From contig NZ_CP104002.1 in assembly GCF_029201565.1 (NCBI RefSeq), positions 637,001-701,000 on the forward strand: 64,000 bases of DNA, given 5' to 3'. Source of the stretch: Devosia sp. SD17-2 (lineage in GTDB: Bacteria; Pseudomonadota; Alphaproteobacteria; Rhizobiales; Devosiaceae). How positions within the stretch are numbered: the stretch's first letter is position 1; each line of letters starts with the position of its first letter. The notes beneath the pieces were generated by a model, which saw only the letters and a list, made by a program, of their open reading frames with translations, was not told where the DNA came from and did not search any database. The translations under genes and the position numbers were made by a program. This document shows positions 26,057 to 33,789 of this stretch, piece after piece.

Positions 26057-26365
26057 GTTCAGGAATAAACGTGAAAGATCATCGACAAGCTCTGAAGAGC
26101 CCACATGGGGAACAAAATCGGCAACCCTTGAAGCTATTCCACGCCACTGCAACCTGCTGATCTGTGCAAGATTGTGAAACCCATCACCCGCGGAAAGCGC
26201 TATAGTTCTGTTGCAGGCTTGCCCCGGCCAGCTTCGCAGTCCCGGCAATGGTACGCGGGGACTGCATCCCGCTTTGCGTTCTTTATGACTTAGACATCAT
26301 TCGCACATACCGTTGAGACGCACGTGGCTCCGGGGGAGGAAATTGGGCCTTGACCCGTCAATCGG
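26057..26365. other. Non-coding gap within the tail operon
   Basis: About 300 bp between the small CC-HD protein and the sheath gene. I see no supported reading frame or RNA motif in it apart from the terminator at its left end. It may hold the promoter for sheath-to-D transcription, but no clear -35/-10 pair on the minus strand stands out. Confidence 0.4.
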
Positions 26366-26638
26366 TCAGCGTTTCATTTTCCCCATTTTCCCCTTCGGCC
26401 CCAACCAGTAGAGCAGCAGCTCCACCGTCGAGACGGCGAAGAGCGCTGGCAGGGCAAACCACCACAGCCCCGCATCCCAGAGGCAATGAGCGAAGGCCAC
26501 ATTGGCCTTGTCAAACACACCCATATCGAAGCTAACGAACAGCGCCGGGTCATGCTTGTCGCAGCAGTGGCGGATGGAGATGCCAGCGATGACGTCGGGC
26601 ACTCCGGTGCATCCGTCATTCTCAAAGACTGTGAGCAT
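26366..26638 (-). CDS. Small phage protein with PLA2-like CC-x2-HD motif and membrane helix
   Basis: A 90-residue protein. Residues about 9-55 contain CTGVPDVIAGISIRHCCDKH followed directly by DPALF, and a further Cys at AHCLW. The CCxxHD core is the metal/catalytic His-Asp signature of secreted phospholipase A2 folds. A hydrophobic helix follows (LWWFALPALFAVSTVELLLY) with a basic tail (GPKGKMGKMKR). The start overlaps the upstream gene by 17 bases. The phospholipase assignment rests on one motif; a role in membrane attack or entry is possible but unproven. Confidence 0.55.
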   Translation of the reverse strand: MLTVFENDGCTGVPDVIAGISIRHCCDKHDPALFVSFDMGVFDKANVAFAHCLWDAGLWWFALPALFAVSTVELLLYWLGPKGKMGKMKR

Positions 26639-27080
26639 TGTCCCACAAAGCCTCCAACTGCTCGGGTGTCACCCCGGCGATCTGGCGCAATGTCTGGGTC
26701 AACGGGTGATCGAAACGGTATTCATCGCTGTCCTCAAGGATCGCCGACGCCAAGGCCCATGTGGCAGGGTCGTGGTTCGGGCTGTCCGGATCGTTGAGAC
26801 TGGCAAGCCAAGCTTGGATGTCCGCCTCGTGGCCCGTCAGCCGAAGCATGGCCTTGAAGCGCCAGCGCGGGAGCGGAGAGAGGTCGAGGGCTGGTTCGAA
26901 AGCAGGAGGCCCCGCCTTCTCGGCCCGAGCCACCCACTGCCCATCCCAGACCGCGAATTCGCCCTCGTCCAAGTTCGGCGGTGCCACGGTCACATAGCGT
27001 TGCGGCAAAGGAGCGCCGGGCGTGTGCTCGTGCTCCCCAAGGGAATTGCCGAACGCGTCGATCAGGTGAAACACGGTCAT
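26622..27080 (-). CDS. Phage tail fibre assembly/chaperone-like protein
   Basis: A 152-residue protein (LIDAFGNSLGEHEHTPG, EGEFAVWDGQWVARAEK, WRFKAMLRLTGHEADIQAWL, ATWALASAILEDSDEYRFDH). It occupies the position of P2 gene G, after the tail fibre genes, and resembles proteins annotated as tail fibre assembly chaperones or phage XkdW-type proteins. It starts within 4 bp of the fibre gene stop. The function is inferred from position. Confidence 0.6.
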   Translation of the reverse strand: MTVFHLIDAFGNSLGEHEHTPGAPLPQRYVTVAPPNLDEGEFAVWDGQWVARAEKAGPPAFEPALDLSPLPRWRFKAMLRLTGHEADIQAWLASLNDPDSPNHDPATWALASAILEDSDEYRFDHPLTQTLRQIAGVTPEQLEALWDNAHSL

Positions 27081-28882
27081 GCCGCTTCTCCTGCATAGAT
27101 GTAGGCTTTGAGCGGGCCCTGATACGGGATATCGGGCACTTTGAAGACTTCGGGGTCTAGCACAATCCGCTCAACGGACCTGTCACTGTTCCCAATAAGC
27201 AAAGTTCCCCCACCGAACCCGTGATTGGAAAAACTTTTGCTTCCGCCCCTCATTTCCCAACTGGAGGCGGTGTCGTTACTCGCCCCATACGTCGAAGAAC
27301 TCACCCCAAGTATCGACGCAGCTCCGAACCTGTAAAGACGGTTTATACTCAAACTGTGCCTGTTCAGGATCCGCTTTTGTCCGCTCTTAATGAGGACAAA
27401 ATTCGTAATCCCCAGCCCGGCCTCATAGTTCGTATGCAGGATGTCCCCGTTTTGCAGAAAACCCCCAACACCGGATCCACTCATTCCGCCCGGCGCAAGG
27501 CCAAATGCGCTATCCGGATCAGGTTGAAGATACCACGACACGCTGGAGTTCCCTCCTCGCACAAGCATGCCACCGCCATGGAAGTCGATCAGATTGACTT
27601 GGACCATGGAGGCAGAAACAAAGATCGGCGTCCAACTCGCGCCGCCGTCTTCCGACTTCAACAAATATTCCGTGCCTTGGACACCCGCGTAAAAGACACC
27701 ATCATTGGCCGCCAAAACATGCAACGCTGTTGCGACAGCCGTCGACAAGGTCGAGAAAGACCAGCTTGCGCCGTTGTTTGATGAACGAATGAACGTCACA
27801 ACATTGGGCGAAACACCGGCATTCAAGAAGCCAATAATCCAGTCGTCACCCTCGGCAGCGATGGACTTGCAGGTGATGTTGACCCCAGTCAAATTGCTCA
27901 CCGCTGGGGTGGATGCGAACGTCAGGCCATCGTCCGTTGATCGATGGATAGTGTGAACGTGGGTCGTCGCGTTCTTGGTCACAAAGATCCATGTGCCTGC
28001 GCCGTTCGTGCCCATACCGACGATTGGGTCGGCGGCGGTCAGAATGGTGGTCGCCACAGCAGGCAACACTGGATCGGGGAAACATGCCGCCAGCTCTGGA
28101 TAATCCATCCGCAGATAGGCTGCTCCATCGGCAGGCAGATAGCCCGCAGCGGGCGGATCGGCTGCGTAGACAACGCTGCCGACCTCGGCCTTTGCAAAGC
28201 CTGCCGTCTGCGCGTCGACATATCCCTTGGGAGCCGCCTCATCATCCTCTTCAGGATCGCCCGCCAGCACCAGCGGCCCGGTCATGGTGCCGCCAGCCTT
28301 GTCCAGTTTCCCGGTAAGGGTTTCCTCCAGTTCCTCGAAATCGATGTTCGCCGAGAGCGATGCCGGCTCGCCCCAACCACCAGCCGTTTTGGGGCCATAA
28401 ATGTCCCAGTTCGACGTGTTCAGGTAAAAGTCGCCGACCTTGCCTAGCCCTGACGCTGGCCCAGCCTCGCCATTGAGCAGGGTGTTGCCGTCCGGCGGGC
28501 CGACAGGCCCTTCCTCGCCGCGAGGCAGGACCAGATGGAGAAGATAGTGCCCATCCTCGCCGGTGATGCTGGCCTCGGCCTCGCTGCCCGGATCGCTCGT
28601 CGCGATGGTGCCGGTTTCAATTACTGGTGCCGGACCAACATCGCCGGTCAACCCGCGCAGATCCACGCTCTCGCCATAGGTGCCATCGGGCGAGAGAATG
28701 GACAGCTTGGTGTCGTCCCACTGGTGTTGGACGCCATGCTTGCGAAGGTACTCAGACACAAGCTCCTGCGCCGCTCGCGTCTTGTTGAGAAAGCCCTGCC
28801 CCTGGCGCACCAGCCCTTCGGCGATCTCACGGCTGCGGTCGGCCTGCTTGGCGAATGCTTCGGCGCGCGCTACTTCTGTCAT
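27077..28882 (-). CDS. Tail fibre protein with Asp-box beta-propeller-like repeats
   Basis: A 601-residue protein. The N-terminal helical section (TEVARAEAFAKQADRSREIA) leads to a collagen-like linker (GEEGPVGPPDGNTLLNGEAG, GKVGDFYLNTSNWDIYG) and a tail-fibre repeat (LDKAGGTMTGPLVLAGD, KGYVDAQ). Residues about 280-600 contain Asp-box/BNR motifs (STDDGLTF, SSNNGASW, SEDGGASW) typical of sialidase-like propellers. It is probably the receptor-binding or glycan-degrading fibre. There are no obvious catalytic residues to call it an active glycosidase. It overlaps its chaperone gene by 4 bp. Confidence 0.75.
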   Translation of the reverse strand: MTEVARAEAFAKQADRSREIAEGLVRQGQGFLNKTRAAQELVSEYLRKHGVQHQWDDTKLSILSPDGTYGESVDLRGLTGDVGPAPVIETGTIATSDPGSEAEASITGEDGHYLLHLVLPRGEEGPVGPPDGNTLLNGEAGPASGLGKVGDFYLNTSNWDIYGPKTAGGWGEPASLSANIDFEELEETLTGKLDKAGGTMTGPLVLAGDPEEDDEAAPKGYVDAQTAGFAKAEVGSVVYAADPPAAGYLPADGAAYLRMDYPELAACFPDPVLPAVATTILTAADPIVGMGTNGAGTWIFVTKNATTHVHTIHRSTDDGLTFASTPAVSNLTGVNITCKSIAAEGDDWIIGFLNAGVSPNVVTFIRSSNNGASWSFSTLSTAVATALHVLAANDGVFYAGVQGTEYLLKSEDGGASWTPIFVSASMVQVNLIDFHGGGMLVRGGNSSVSWYLQPDPDSAFGLAPGGMSGSGVGGFLQNGDILHTNYEAGLGITNFVLIKSGQKRILNRHSLSINRLYRFGAASILGVSSSTYGASNDTASSWEMRGGSKSFSNHGFGGGTLLIGNSDRSVERIVLDPEVFKVPDIPYQGPLKAYIYAGEAA

Positions 28883-28899
28883 TGCTCAAATCCTCAAGG

Positions 28900-30012
28900 T
28901 CAGGAGACGCGGCGCCAGAGTGTTACGCTTGACCAAATAGAGCCGGCACTTACGGCGGCGCCCATATTTTGCCAGGTGCCAACACCGATAATCGGACCGA
29001 CATCAGCGATGCTCTGATTGCCCGTATACATCTGGGTAGTAAAAGCGATCAGTTCCAAAACTGTGCCGGAAACCGTCTCTAGCGGTGCTGCGGCCAGTGG
29101 CACCGCGCTTCCAGGCCCCATCGGGCTTTGTTTAATTCGGGCCATTACGATCGACCCAATGCCGTACCCCGAAGGGACGCCAGGATCGAAGCCCGAAAGC
29201 GCAGCGCCGATCATGGCCGCGACCCCGGCCGGGTGCGCGGCCAGTGTGGTCGAGGTGCCAGCGATGTGCTCCGGGATGCTTGCCAGATATTGCCGCCAGC
29301 CCGAGCCGGTGCGCCGCCACATCAGGCCGGTCGAACCGTCACACACGATGTGGCCAATGGGCACGCTGGTATAAGTCCAGCCGCCCTCGCGGAACTGGGC
29401 GATCTTGCCGGCATGAGCCGCCCATGCACCCGTTGCCGTGGTCGGCACCAGATAGGTCGCGCCAGTCGCCGGGGTATCCGGCGGCGCGGTTACGGCCACG
29501 CTGTCCACGGCCACGAAATAGGGGCGGATCGGGGTGCCGAAATGGGTCCGGTGCCCGTCTACGGTGTCGTTTACATAATTGACGGTGGCATAGGACGAGC
29601 CCGAGCTGACCACCGTCACCTGCGCCGTGTCGGAAATGACCAGGACCAGTGACAACTCAAGCGCGGCGATGACGCCCTCGGATGGTGTGGCCTTGTAGGT
29701 CGGAGGCACGGATGCCACGAACAGCAGAATGCCGTTCTCATCAAGCAGGCCCGCCTCGCGGATCGTCCAGCCGCCATCTTCCTCGTCGATGATGCCCGTG
29801 GCGACGATCTGGCCGTCTTCCGCCTCAACGCTTTGCAGCGGAAACGCGCCACTCAGATGAACCAGACCCGTCTGGGTTTCCAGCGGCGTTGTCGGATTGC
29901 CGTTGCCATCGCCCACCACCAGCGTGGTGAGCTTGATCGGCGCCTCGTCGGCAATGGCCGCAGCAATCGCCGCCTGGCCGGCAAGTGTCGGAATAGCATG
30001 GAACGATGTCAT
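28900..30012 (-). CDS. Phage tail fibre/collar protein (gpH-like)
   Basis: A 370-residue protein. The N-terminal P2-like tail-fibre attachment domain (DUF3751 type) reads HAIPTLAGQAAIAAAIADEA, IKLTTLVVGDGNG, ATGIIDEEDGGWTIREAGLL. The middle has a DUF2793-like segment (GATYLVPTTATGAWAAHAGK, IAQFREGGWTYTSVPIGHIV). The C-terminal 130 residues are probably variable. It directly follows gene I, as H does in P2. Confidence 0.82.
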   Translation of the reverse strand: MTSFHAIPTLAGQAAIAAAIADEAPIKLTTLVVGDGNGNPTTPLETQTGLVHLSGAFPLQSVEAEDGQIVATGIIDEEDGGWTIREAGLLDENGILLFVASVPPTYKATPSEGVIAALELSLVLVISDTAQVTVVSSGSSYATVNYVNDTVDGHRTHFGTPIRPYFVAVDSVAVTAPPDTPATGATYLVPTTATGAWAAHAGKIAQFREGGWTYTSVPIGHIVCDGSTGLMWRRTGSGWRQYLASIPEHIAGTSTTLAAHPAGVAAMIGAALSGFDPGVPSGYGIGSIVMARIKQSPMGPGSAVPLAAAPLETVSGTVLELIAFTTQMYTGNQSIADVGPIIGVGTWQNMGAAVSAGSIWSSVTLWRRVS

Positions 30013-30023
30013 GAAAACTCTCC

Positions 30024-30692
30024 TCAGGGCCGAGCGCTAATCCGCAGGCGGTGACGGATGCGGACGGACCCGCCGATGAAAATAAGGCCCTTGATGGGCG
30101 CCAGAACGGGCGGACGATCCTCGATGCGGATCTTCCAGCGCATGCGGAGCGCGCCGCCAATATAGAGCCGTGCCGGTACAAGCCGTCTGGCTGCCGACAC
30201 GGTTTCAAGCTTGGTGTGCGCGTTCTTGGCCTGATTGGCCACGCGCACCAGAATGTCGTGGTCACCCTGTTCCCAAGGCTCTACCTCGCCGATATCGACC
30301 CGCAGGCGAAACGTGTTGGGGTCGCGGCCCTCGGCTTCAAACCACTCGATCACCGACACATCGAAGCCCAGCGGGGCCAAGGCCCGTACGAGCGCCGGGC
30401 GCGTGCCCTTGACCTGGTGCATGCCAAAGCTGGCCGCTGTCACCGCCCGCTGGCGCTCGATCGGCCAGGCGCTGGTGAATTCGTCGACGCTACGCTCGGC
30501 CGCCAGATAGGGCAGCCAAGGCGCCGGAACCTCCGCAACCGATCGGGCCGCTGCAATGAGCCCGACCGGGTCTCGGGCGACGAGATCGGCGTCAACCGCC
30601 TCGACCGCGAGTTCCCACGGTGTGCTGTTCGAGGGCGGCAGGAGCGAGACGGTCCACTGCTCCTGATAGACCTCATCCCACCAATTGCTCAT
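30024..30692 (-). CDS. Phage tail protein I
   Basis: A 222-residue baseplate protein of P2 gpI type (LAAERSVDEFTSAWPIERQR, ASFGMHQVKGTRPALVRALA, PLGFDVSVIEWFE, RLVPARLYIGG). It is intact and in canonical J-I-H order. Its start is adjacent to the stop of the broken J gene. Confidence 0.9.
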   Translation of the reverse strand: MSNWWDEVYQEQWTVSLLPPSNSTPWELAVEAVDADLVARDPVGLIAAARSVAEVPAPWLPYLAAERSVDEFTSAWPIERQRAVTAASFGMHQVKGTRPALVRALAPLGFDVSVIEWFEAEGRDPNTFRLRVDIGEVEPWEQGDHDILVRVANQAKNAHTKLETVSAARRLVPARLYIGGALRMRWKIRIEDRPPVLAPIKGLIFIGGSVRIRHRLRISARP

Positions 30693-31307
30693 CAGCGCAC
30701 CTCAACCGTCAGCGTCACCGCTCCCGGAACTGGAATTTGCATATGCGACGGCACGAGGTCGGGCTCGACAACATTCACGTCCGGAATGACGGGAATGCCT
30801 TCGGGAGAGACCAGCGCCAGCGCGGCCTCAAGGCCAGATTTCGGCACGCGGCGGCCGATGCGGCGGCGGCTTTCCTGGTAGCGCTGCAGATTGGCGAGCG
30901 CGGCCAGGCGGATCGCCTCACGGTCCCCGGATGCCCCGACATAAAGTGTGGCCGTGGCCGTGTAGATCTTGGACTGGGCCGCTGCGACAATCACCCGCGC
31001 AGCCAGCGGCCGCACCGACTGCTCATTGCGCACCAGGCGATACTGGGCGATGTCAGCGAGGATCTGCGCGCCGGAACCGCCCGCGCTATTCACGCTCACT
31101 GGCGGCCGATCGACAAAGCCGGTGCCGGCTGACCCGCATCACCGGGTTGGCGTCGAGCCGTGCGACCTCGAAAACGACACCCCCGGCCTGCAACTCGCCG
31201 ACCAGCCGGGTGCGCGCCCGCTCGAGCAGAACGTCAAAATCCTCGCCGGCTAGCCCAGGCGGCGGGCCGAGGTTGAGCAAATCCGGAGCGGTAAATCGAA
31301 AACTCAT
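30692..31307 (-). pseudogene. Baseplate assembly protein J, disrupted by internal deletion and frameshift
   Basis: Two overlapping frames represent the two ends of one gpJ. The 73-residue upstream frame (31086-31307) carries the N-terminus (FTAPDLLNLGPPPGLAGEDF, LERARTRLVGEL, VARLDANPVMR) and then runs into unrelated residues and a stop. The 135-residue downstream frame (30692-31099) begins at the C-terminal third (SAGGSGAQILADIAQYRLVR, NEQSVRPLAARVIVAAAQS, GVTLTVEV-like end). The central part of this roughly 300-residue family, including the usual LAYATGADLD and ESDxxFRRRI segments, is absent. About 100-130 codons seem to be missing, and the joint changes frame. gpJ is essential for P2-type baseplates, so the tail should be non-functional unless supplied from elsewhere. 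Confidence 0.8.
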
Positions 31308-31702
31308 GGTTCAACCGTCCTTGCCGTTCCATCCACAAACCTGAGGCCAAACGTCCTGACCCCTTCTACGGTGGGATCACCCAGATGGGCGCGCGGTCGC
31401 CAGTCGACCTCGATAGCGAATCCGGCGTGCCCGAGGCGCACCTCGTCAACCGTGCCGCTGAGCTCAATGCGCCGTACCCGAAAGCGCGGCTCCCAAAGGT
31501 CGATGCTGGCCGCCATCAACAGTCGAAATGCCGTAAACAGGCGCGGCACCATCAGCCGCCCGAGCAGTTCGACGAGGCCGCCACCGAACTGGCGCAGCAT
31601 CACGAGCTCCCCGATGCGGGTGGTGAAGATGATCTCGACCGACTGCCGGGCAGAGGCATAGTTGTCGATGACCTCCCCGGTGTAGCGGTCGAGGTCCACC
31701 AT
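31304..31702 (-). CDS. Baseplate protein W (gp25-like lysozyme fold)
   Basis: A 132-residue gpW/gp25 family baseplate protein (VDLDRYTGEVIDNYASARQS, IIFTTRIGELVMLRQFGGGL, SIDLWEPRFRVRRIEL). The ATG overlaps the stop of the small upstream gene by one base, and its end overlaps the J start by 4. Confidence 0.88.
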   Translation of the reverse strand: MVDLDRYTGEVIDNYASARQSVEIIFTTRIGELVMLRQFGGGLVELLGRLMVPRLFTAFRLLMAASIDLWEPRFRVRRIELSGTVDEVRLGHAGFAIEVDWRPRAHLGDPTVEGVRTFGLRFVDGTARTVEP

Positions 31703-31872
31703 CACGCCTCGTCCTTGACCTTGGCAGTGGCGGGTTTTGCCAGCGTGATGCGGCCGAGGCCAAGATCGTAGAGCGCCTCACTCTGGGTGAGTTCGACGCG
31801 CCGGTTTTTGGGCACGGGCTGGCCATTCACCCAGGAAACATCCTGGGCGACTTCATAGGTCTGCTTTTCCAT
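31702..31872 (-). CDS. Small phage protein in the baseplate operon
   Basis: A 56-residue protein (EKQTYEVAQDVSWVNGQPVP, KNRRVELTQSEALYDLGLGR). The start follows GGAGAGAAAC and the stop overlaps gene W (TGATG). I recognise no family, but spacing and composition show a real gene. Similar short proteins occur beside V and W in alphaproteobacterial P2-like phages. Confidence 0.75.
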   Translation of the reverse strand: MEKQTYEVAQDVSWVNGQPVPKNRRVELTQSEALYDLGLGRITLAKPATAKVKDEA

Positions 31873-31881
31873 GTTTCTCTC

Positions 31882-32415
31882 CTAGTCGACGGCCGAAACG
31901 ACCGACGAGCCTTCAACGATGGGCCACGGGCCGGCCGATGAGCCGGCTCCGACCAAAACCATGTCCCCGATACGGGCTACGGGTTTCCCGCCTTCCCCGC
32001 CCAGTGACACCTTTGGCGCGTTCACCACGACGTGCTGCGCGGCGGTAATGTGCAATACGCCATCCTTGATCTCGATGCGGACACCCGCATCGTCAAAGAC
32101 ATTGGCGTTCATATCCGTGTTGGGCGAGGGATTGTCGTCAGAGTAGCCCGCGCGGAACACCAATCCCTGCCGCGGGTCCCCAGCCGGGTTCACCACCCCG
32201 ACGATCTGCTTGAGCTTGAGCGGCACGCTGGTCTTGCCGGTCTCCGGGTGAGGATACCAGGGCGACAGGAACGGCTCGTCATCCTTTCCCCCGAGCCGCA
32301 GGCGGTAGCCCTTTTCGGCGTCGATCTGGGCCACCGGACCGATCTTGAGAGAATTTCCGAAAGCCGTTTTGAGCATCTCGAGGTCGGCTTTCATGCCAAC
32401 GATCAAATCCAGCAT
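31882..32415 (-). CDS. Phage baseplate assembly protein V (spike)
   Basis: A 177-residue gpV-type spike protein. The N-terminal OB-like domain (IGPVAQIDAEKGYRLRLGGK, PFLSPWYPHPETGKTSVPL, VGVVNPAGDPRQGLVF) is followed by a beta-helical tip with metal-binding-type repeats (GVRIEIKDGVLHITAAQHV, VVNAPKVSLGGEGGKPVARI, GDMVLVGAG). It is intact. Confidence 0.9.
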   Translation of the reverse strand: MLDLIVGMKADLEMLKTAFGNSLKIGPVAQIDAEKGYRLRLGGKDDEPFLSPWYPHPETGKTSVPLKLKQIVGVVNPAGDPRQGLVFRAGYSDDNPSPNTDMNANVFDDAGVRIEIKDGVLHITAAQHVVVNAPKVSLGGEGGKPVARIGDMVLVGAGSSAGPWPIVEGSSVVSAVD

Positions 32416-32421
32416 CGGAGC

Positions 32422-33216
32422 TTACTCCACCGTCACGATAGGCCGGCCATCGATGTCAAAATCAACTTCGGCCAGAGGCCCGATGTCGGGATCATCGCCC
32501 AATTCGAGCGCCCGCATTTCTGCCAGGGTCAGCCCGTGGCGCCGCTGCAGGGATTTCCATTCTTCATTCTCGCCGGTCAGTAGAGACCGCATCAAGGCCG
32601 CCTGTGTCTGGTAGGTCGGGTCGGTCATTTCCTCGAGCTTGTCGAGGAACTGGAGCAAGGGCGCATCCGCGTCCATCACTTCTCCCCGCACCGGATCATC
32701 GGCCAAGTCCACTGTCAGCCGAACCTGTCGGCCCGCAATCTTGCTGCCATCGTCCGAGGTTCGGGCGCTGAGATATTCAATTTTGGCCAGCCGGTAGTGA
32801 AGGCCCCGATAAATCTCGGCCCACGCATTGTCCGGGTCGGACAGGGCATCGAAAACCTGCCGCTGGATGACATCGAGAAAGAACTCGATGGTTCGATCCG
32901 TCGAGGGCACCGAAATGCCGACGAGGACCGTTTCGTCTGTCTCCTGCTCCTGCTCGGTCATTGCCCCGGACATGCCAATTTCGATGACCAGGTCGCACAG
33001 CCCGTTTTCGACCAGCCCCCGGCCTGACACATCCTCGGCCTTGGCCTGGTCGGTAAAGACGCTGACAAAGGGCTTTTCCTCATCCGTGCGCAGGCTGCCG
33101 TCAGCCTGGACATCGAGGGCGCCATTGGGGCTATCGAGCACGCGGTCACCGACCAGTGTATTGCCTTTGATCGCTTCGACCGCCGCGATGCGCAGGGCAA
33201 TCCGACAGAGGCTCAT
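32422..33216 (-). CDS. Phage head-tail/neck region protein, unknown
   Basis: A 264-residue protein (LRIAAVEAIKGNTLVGDRVL, DSPNGALDVQADGSLRTDEE, TIEFFLDVIQRQVFDALSD, RLTVDLADDPVRGEV). Its place between the head genes and gpV, and its fold-like alternation, suggest a tail completion or tail terminator protein. It overlaps the upstream gene by one base (TGATG). No specific family name can be supported. Confidence 0.65.
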   Translation of the reverse strand: MSLCRIALRIAAVEAIKGNTLVGDRVLDSPNGALDVQADGSLRTDEEKPFVSVFTDQAKAEDVSGRGLVENGLCDLVIEIGMSGAMTEQEQETDETVLVGISVPSTDRTIEFFLDVIQRQVFDALSDPDNAWAEIYRGLHYRLAKIEYLSARTSDDGSKIAGRQVRLTVDLADDPVRGEVMDADAPLLQFLDKLEEMTDPTYQTQAALMRSLLTGENEEWKSLQRRHGLTLAEMRALELGDDPDIGPLAEVDFDIDGRPIVTVE

Positions 33217-33599
33217 CAGACTTCTCCCAGCTCGAGCACAAGGCGGGTCTCGCCGCGATCGTCGACCCGCAGGACGACGAACAGGGGATCTCCGCGCCGC
33301 GCCACAGCGCGGATCTTGTCGCCCGTTTTGATGACCGGGCCGATATAGCTGGCCCGATTGATATGCAGCTCAGCCCGTCCGGCCGCGATCTGGGTGCGCC
33401 AGCTCTGTCCCTGCCCACCGGCGGCATTGGTTTCGCCGCCCCCACCGACCCGCAGGATCGCCTCGAACGCGATCTGCGTTCGGCTGGGGTCGGTCCGGCC
33501 ATCCGCCATGGGCGAAAGCCGGACCGTTTCGGCAAAGAACCGATCGACACCGGAGACAACGCGCTCGCGCACATCCTGCATGCGAGACGCGATCGGCAT
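33216..33599 (-). CDS. Putative phage head-tail joining protein
   Basis: A 127-residue protein (PIASRMQDVRERVVSGVDRF, GRTDPSRTQIAFEAILRVGG, AGRAELHINRASYIGPVIKT). The length and position downstream of the capsid gene fit a lambda gpFII-like stopper, which is an inference. The start is taken at MPIASRMQ because the longer in-frame extension overlaps the upstream small gene and is low-complexity Arg/Ser. Confidence 0.6.
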   Translation of the reverse strand: MPIASRMQDVRERVVSGVDRFFAETVRLSPMADGRTDPSRTQIAFEAILRVGGGGETNAAGGQGQSWRTQIAAGRAELHINRASYIGPVIKTGDKIRAVARRGDPLFVVLRVDDRGETRLVLELGEV

Positions 33600-33600
33600 C

Positions 33601-33780
33601 TCAGGATTTCCCGGCCGTTTTAGCCGGCTTGGGCTTTTTGTCGTCACCCGCGCCGGCGTCGTCGCTCTCGCCCGTCTCGTCGAGATTGACGAACGCATGC
33701 GTTCCGGCCGCGACGGCGTCCGTCGCCGGCCCATGGCGCAGCGTCTCGACTGCGCCGGTTTCCTTGTTCCTGACCAGCAT
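33601..33780 (-). CDS. Small phage protein after the major capsid gene
   Basis: A 59-residue acidic to basic protein (LVRNKETGAVETLRHGPATD, AFVNLDETGESDDAGAGDD, KKPKPAKTAGKS). A perfect TAGGAGG ribosome site precedes the ATG. It sits 9 bp after the capsid gene and 1 bp before the next gene. The function is unknown. It may be a head-associated peptide. Confidence 0.75.
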   Translation of the reverse strand: MLVRNKETGAVETLRHGPATDAVAAGTHAFVNLDETGESDDAGAGDDKKPKPAKTAGKS

Positions 33781-33789
33781 GATGGCCTC

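Noticed and set aside
30692..31307. Programmed frameshift joining the two gpJ frames
   Set aside because: A frameshift cannot replace the missing central part of the protein; the two frames cover only the ends.
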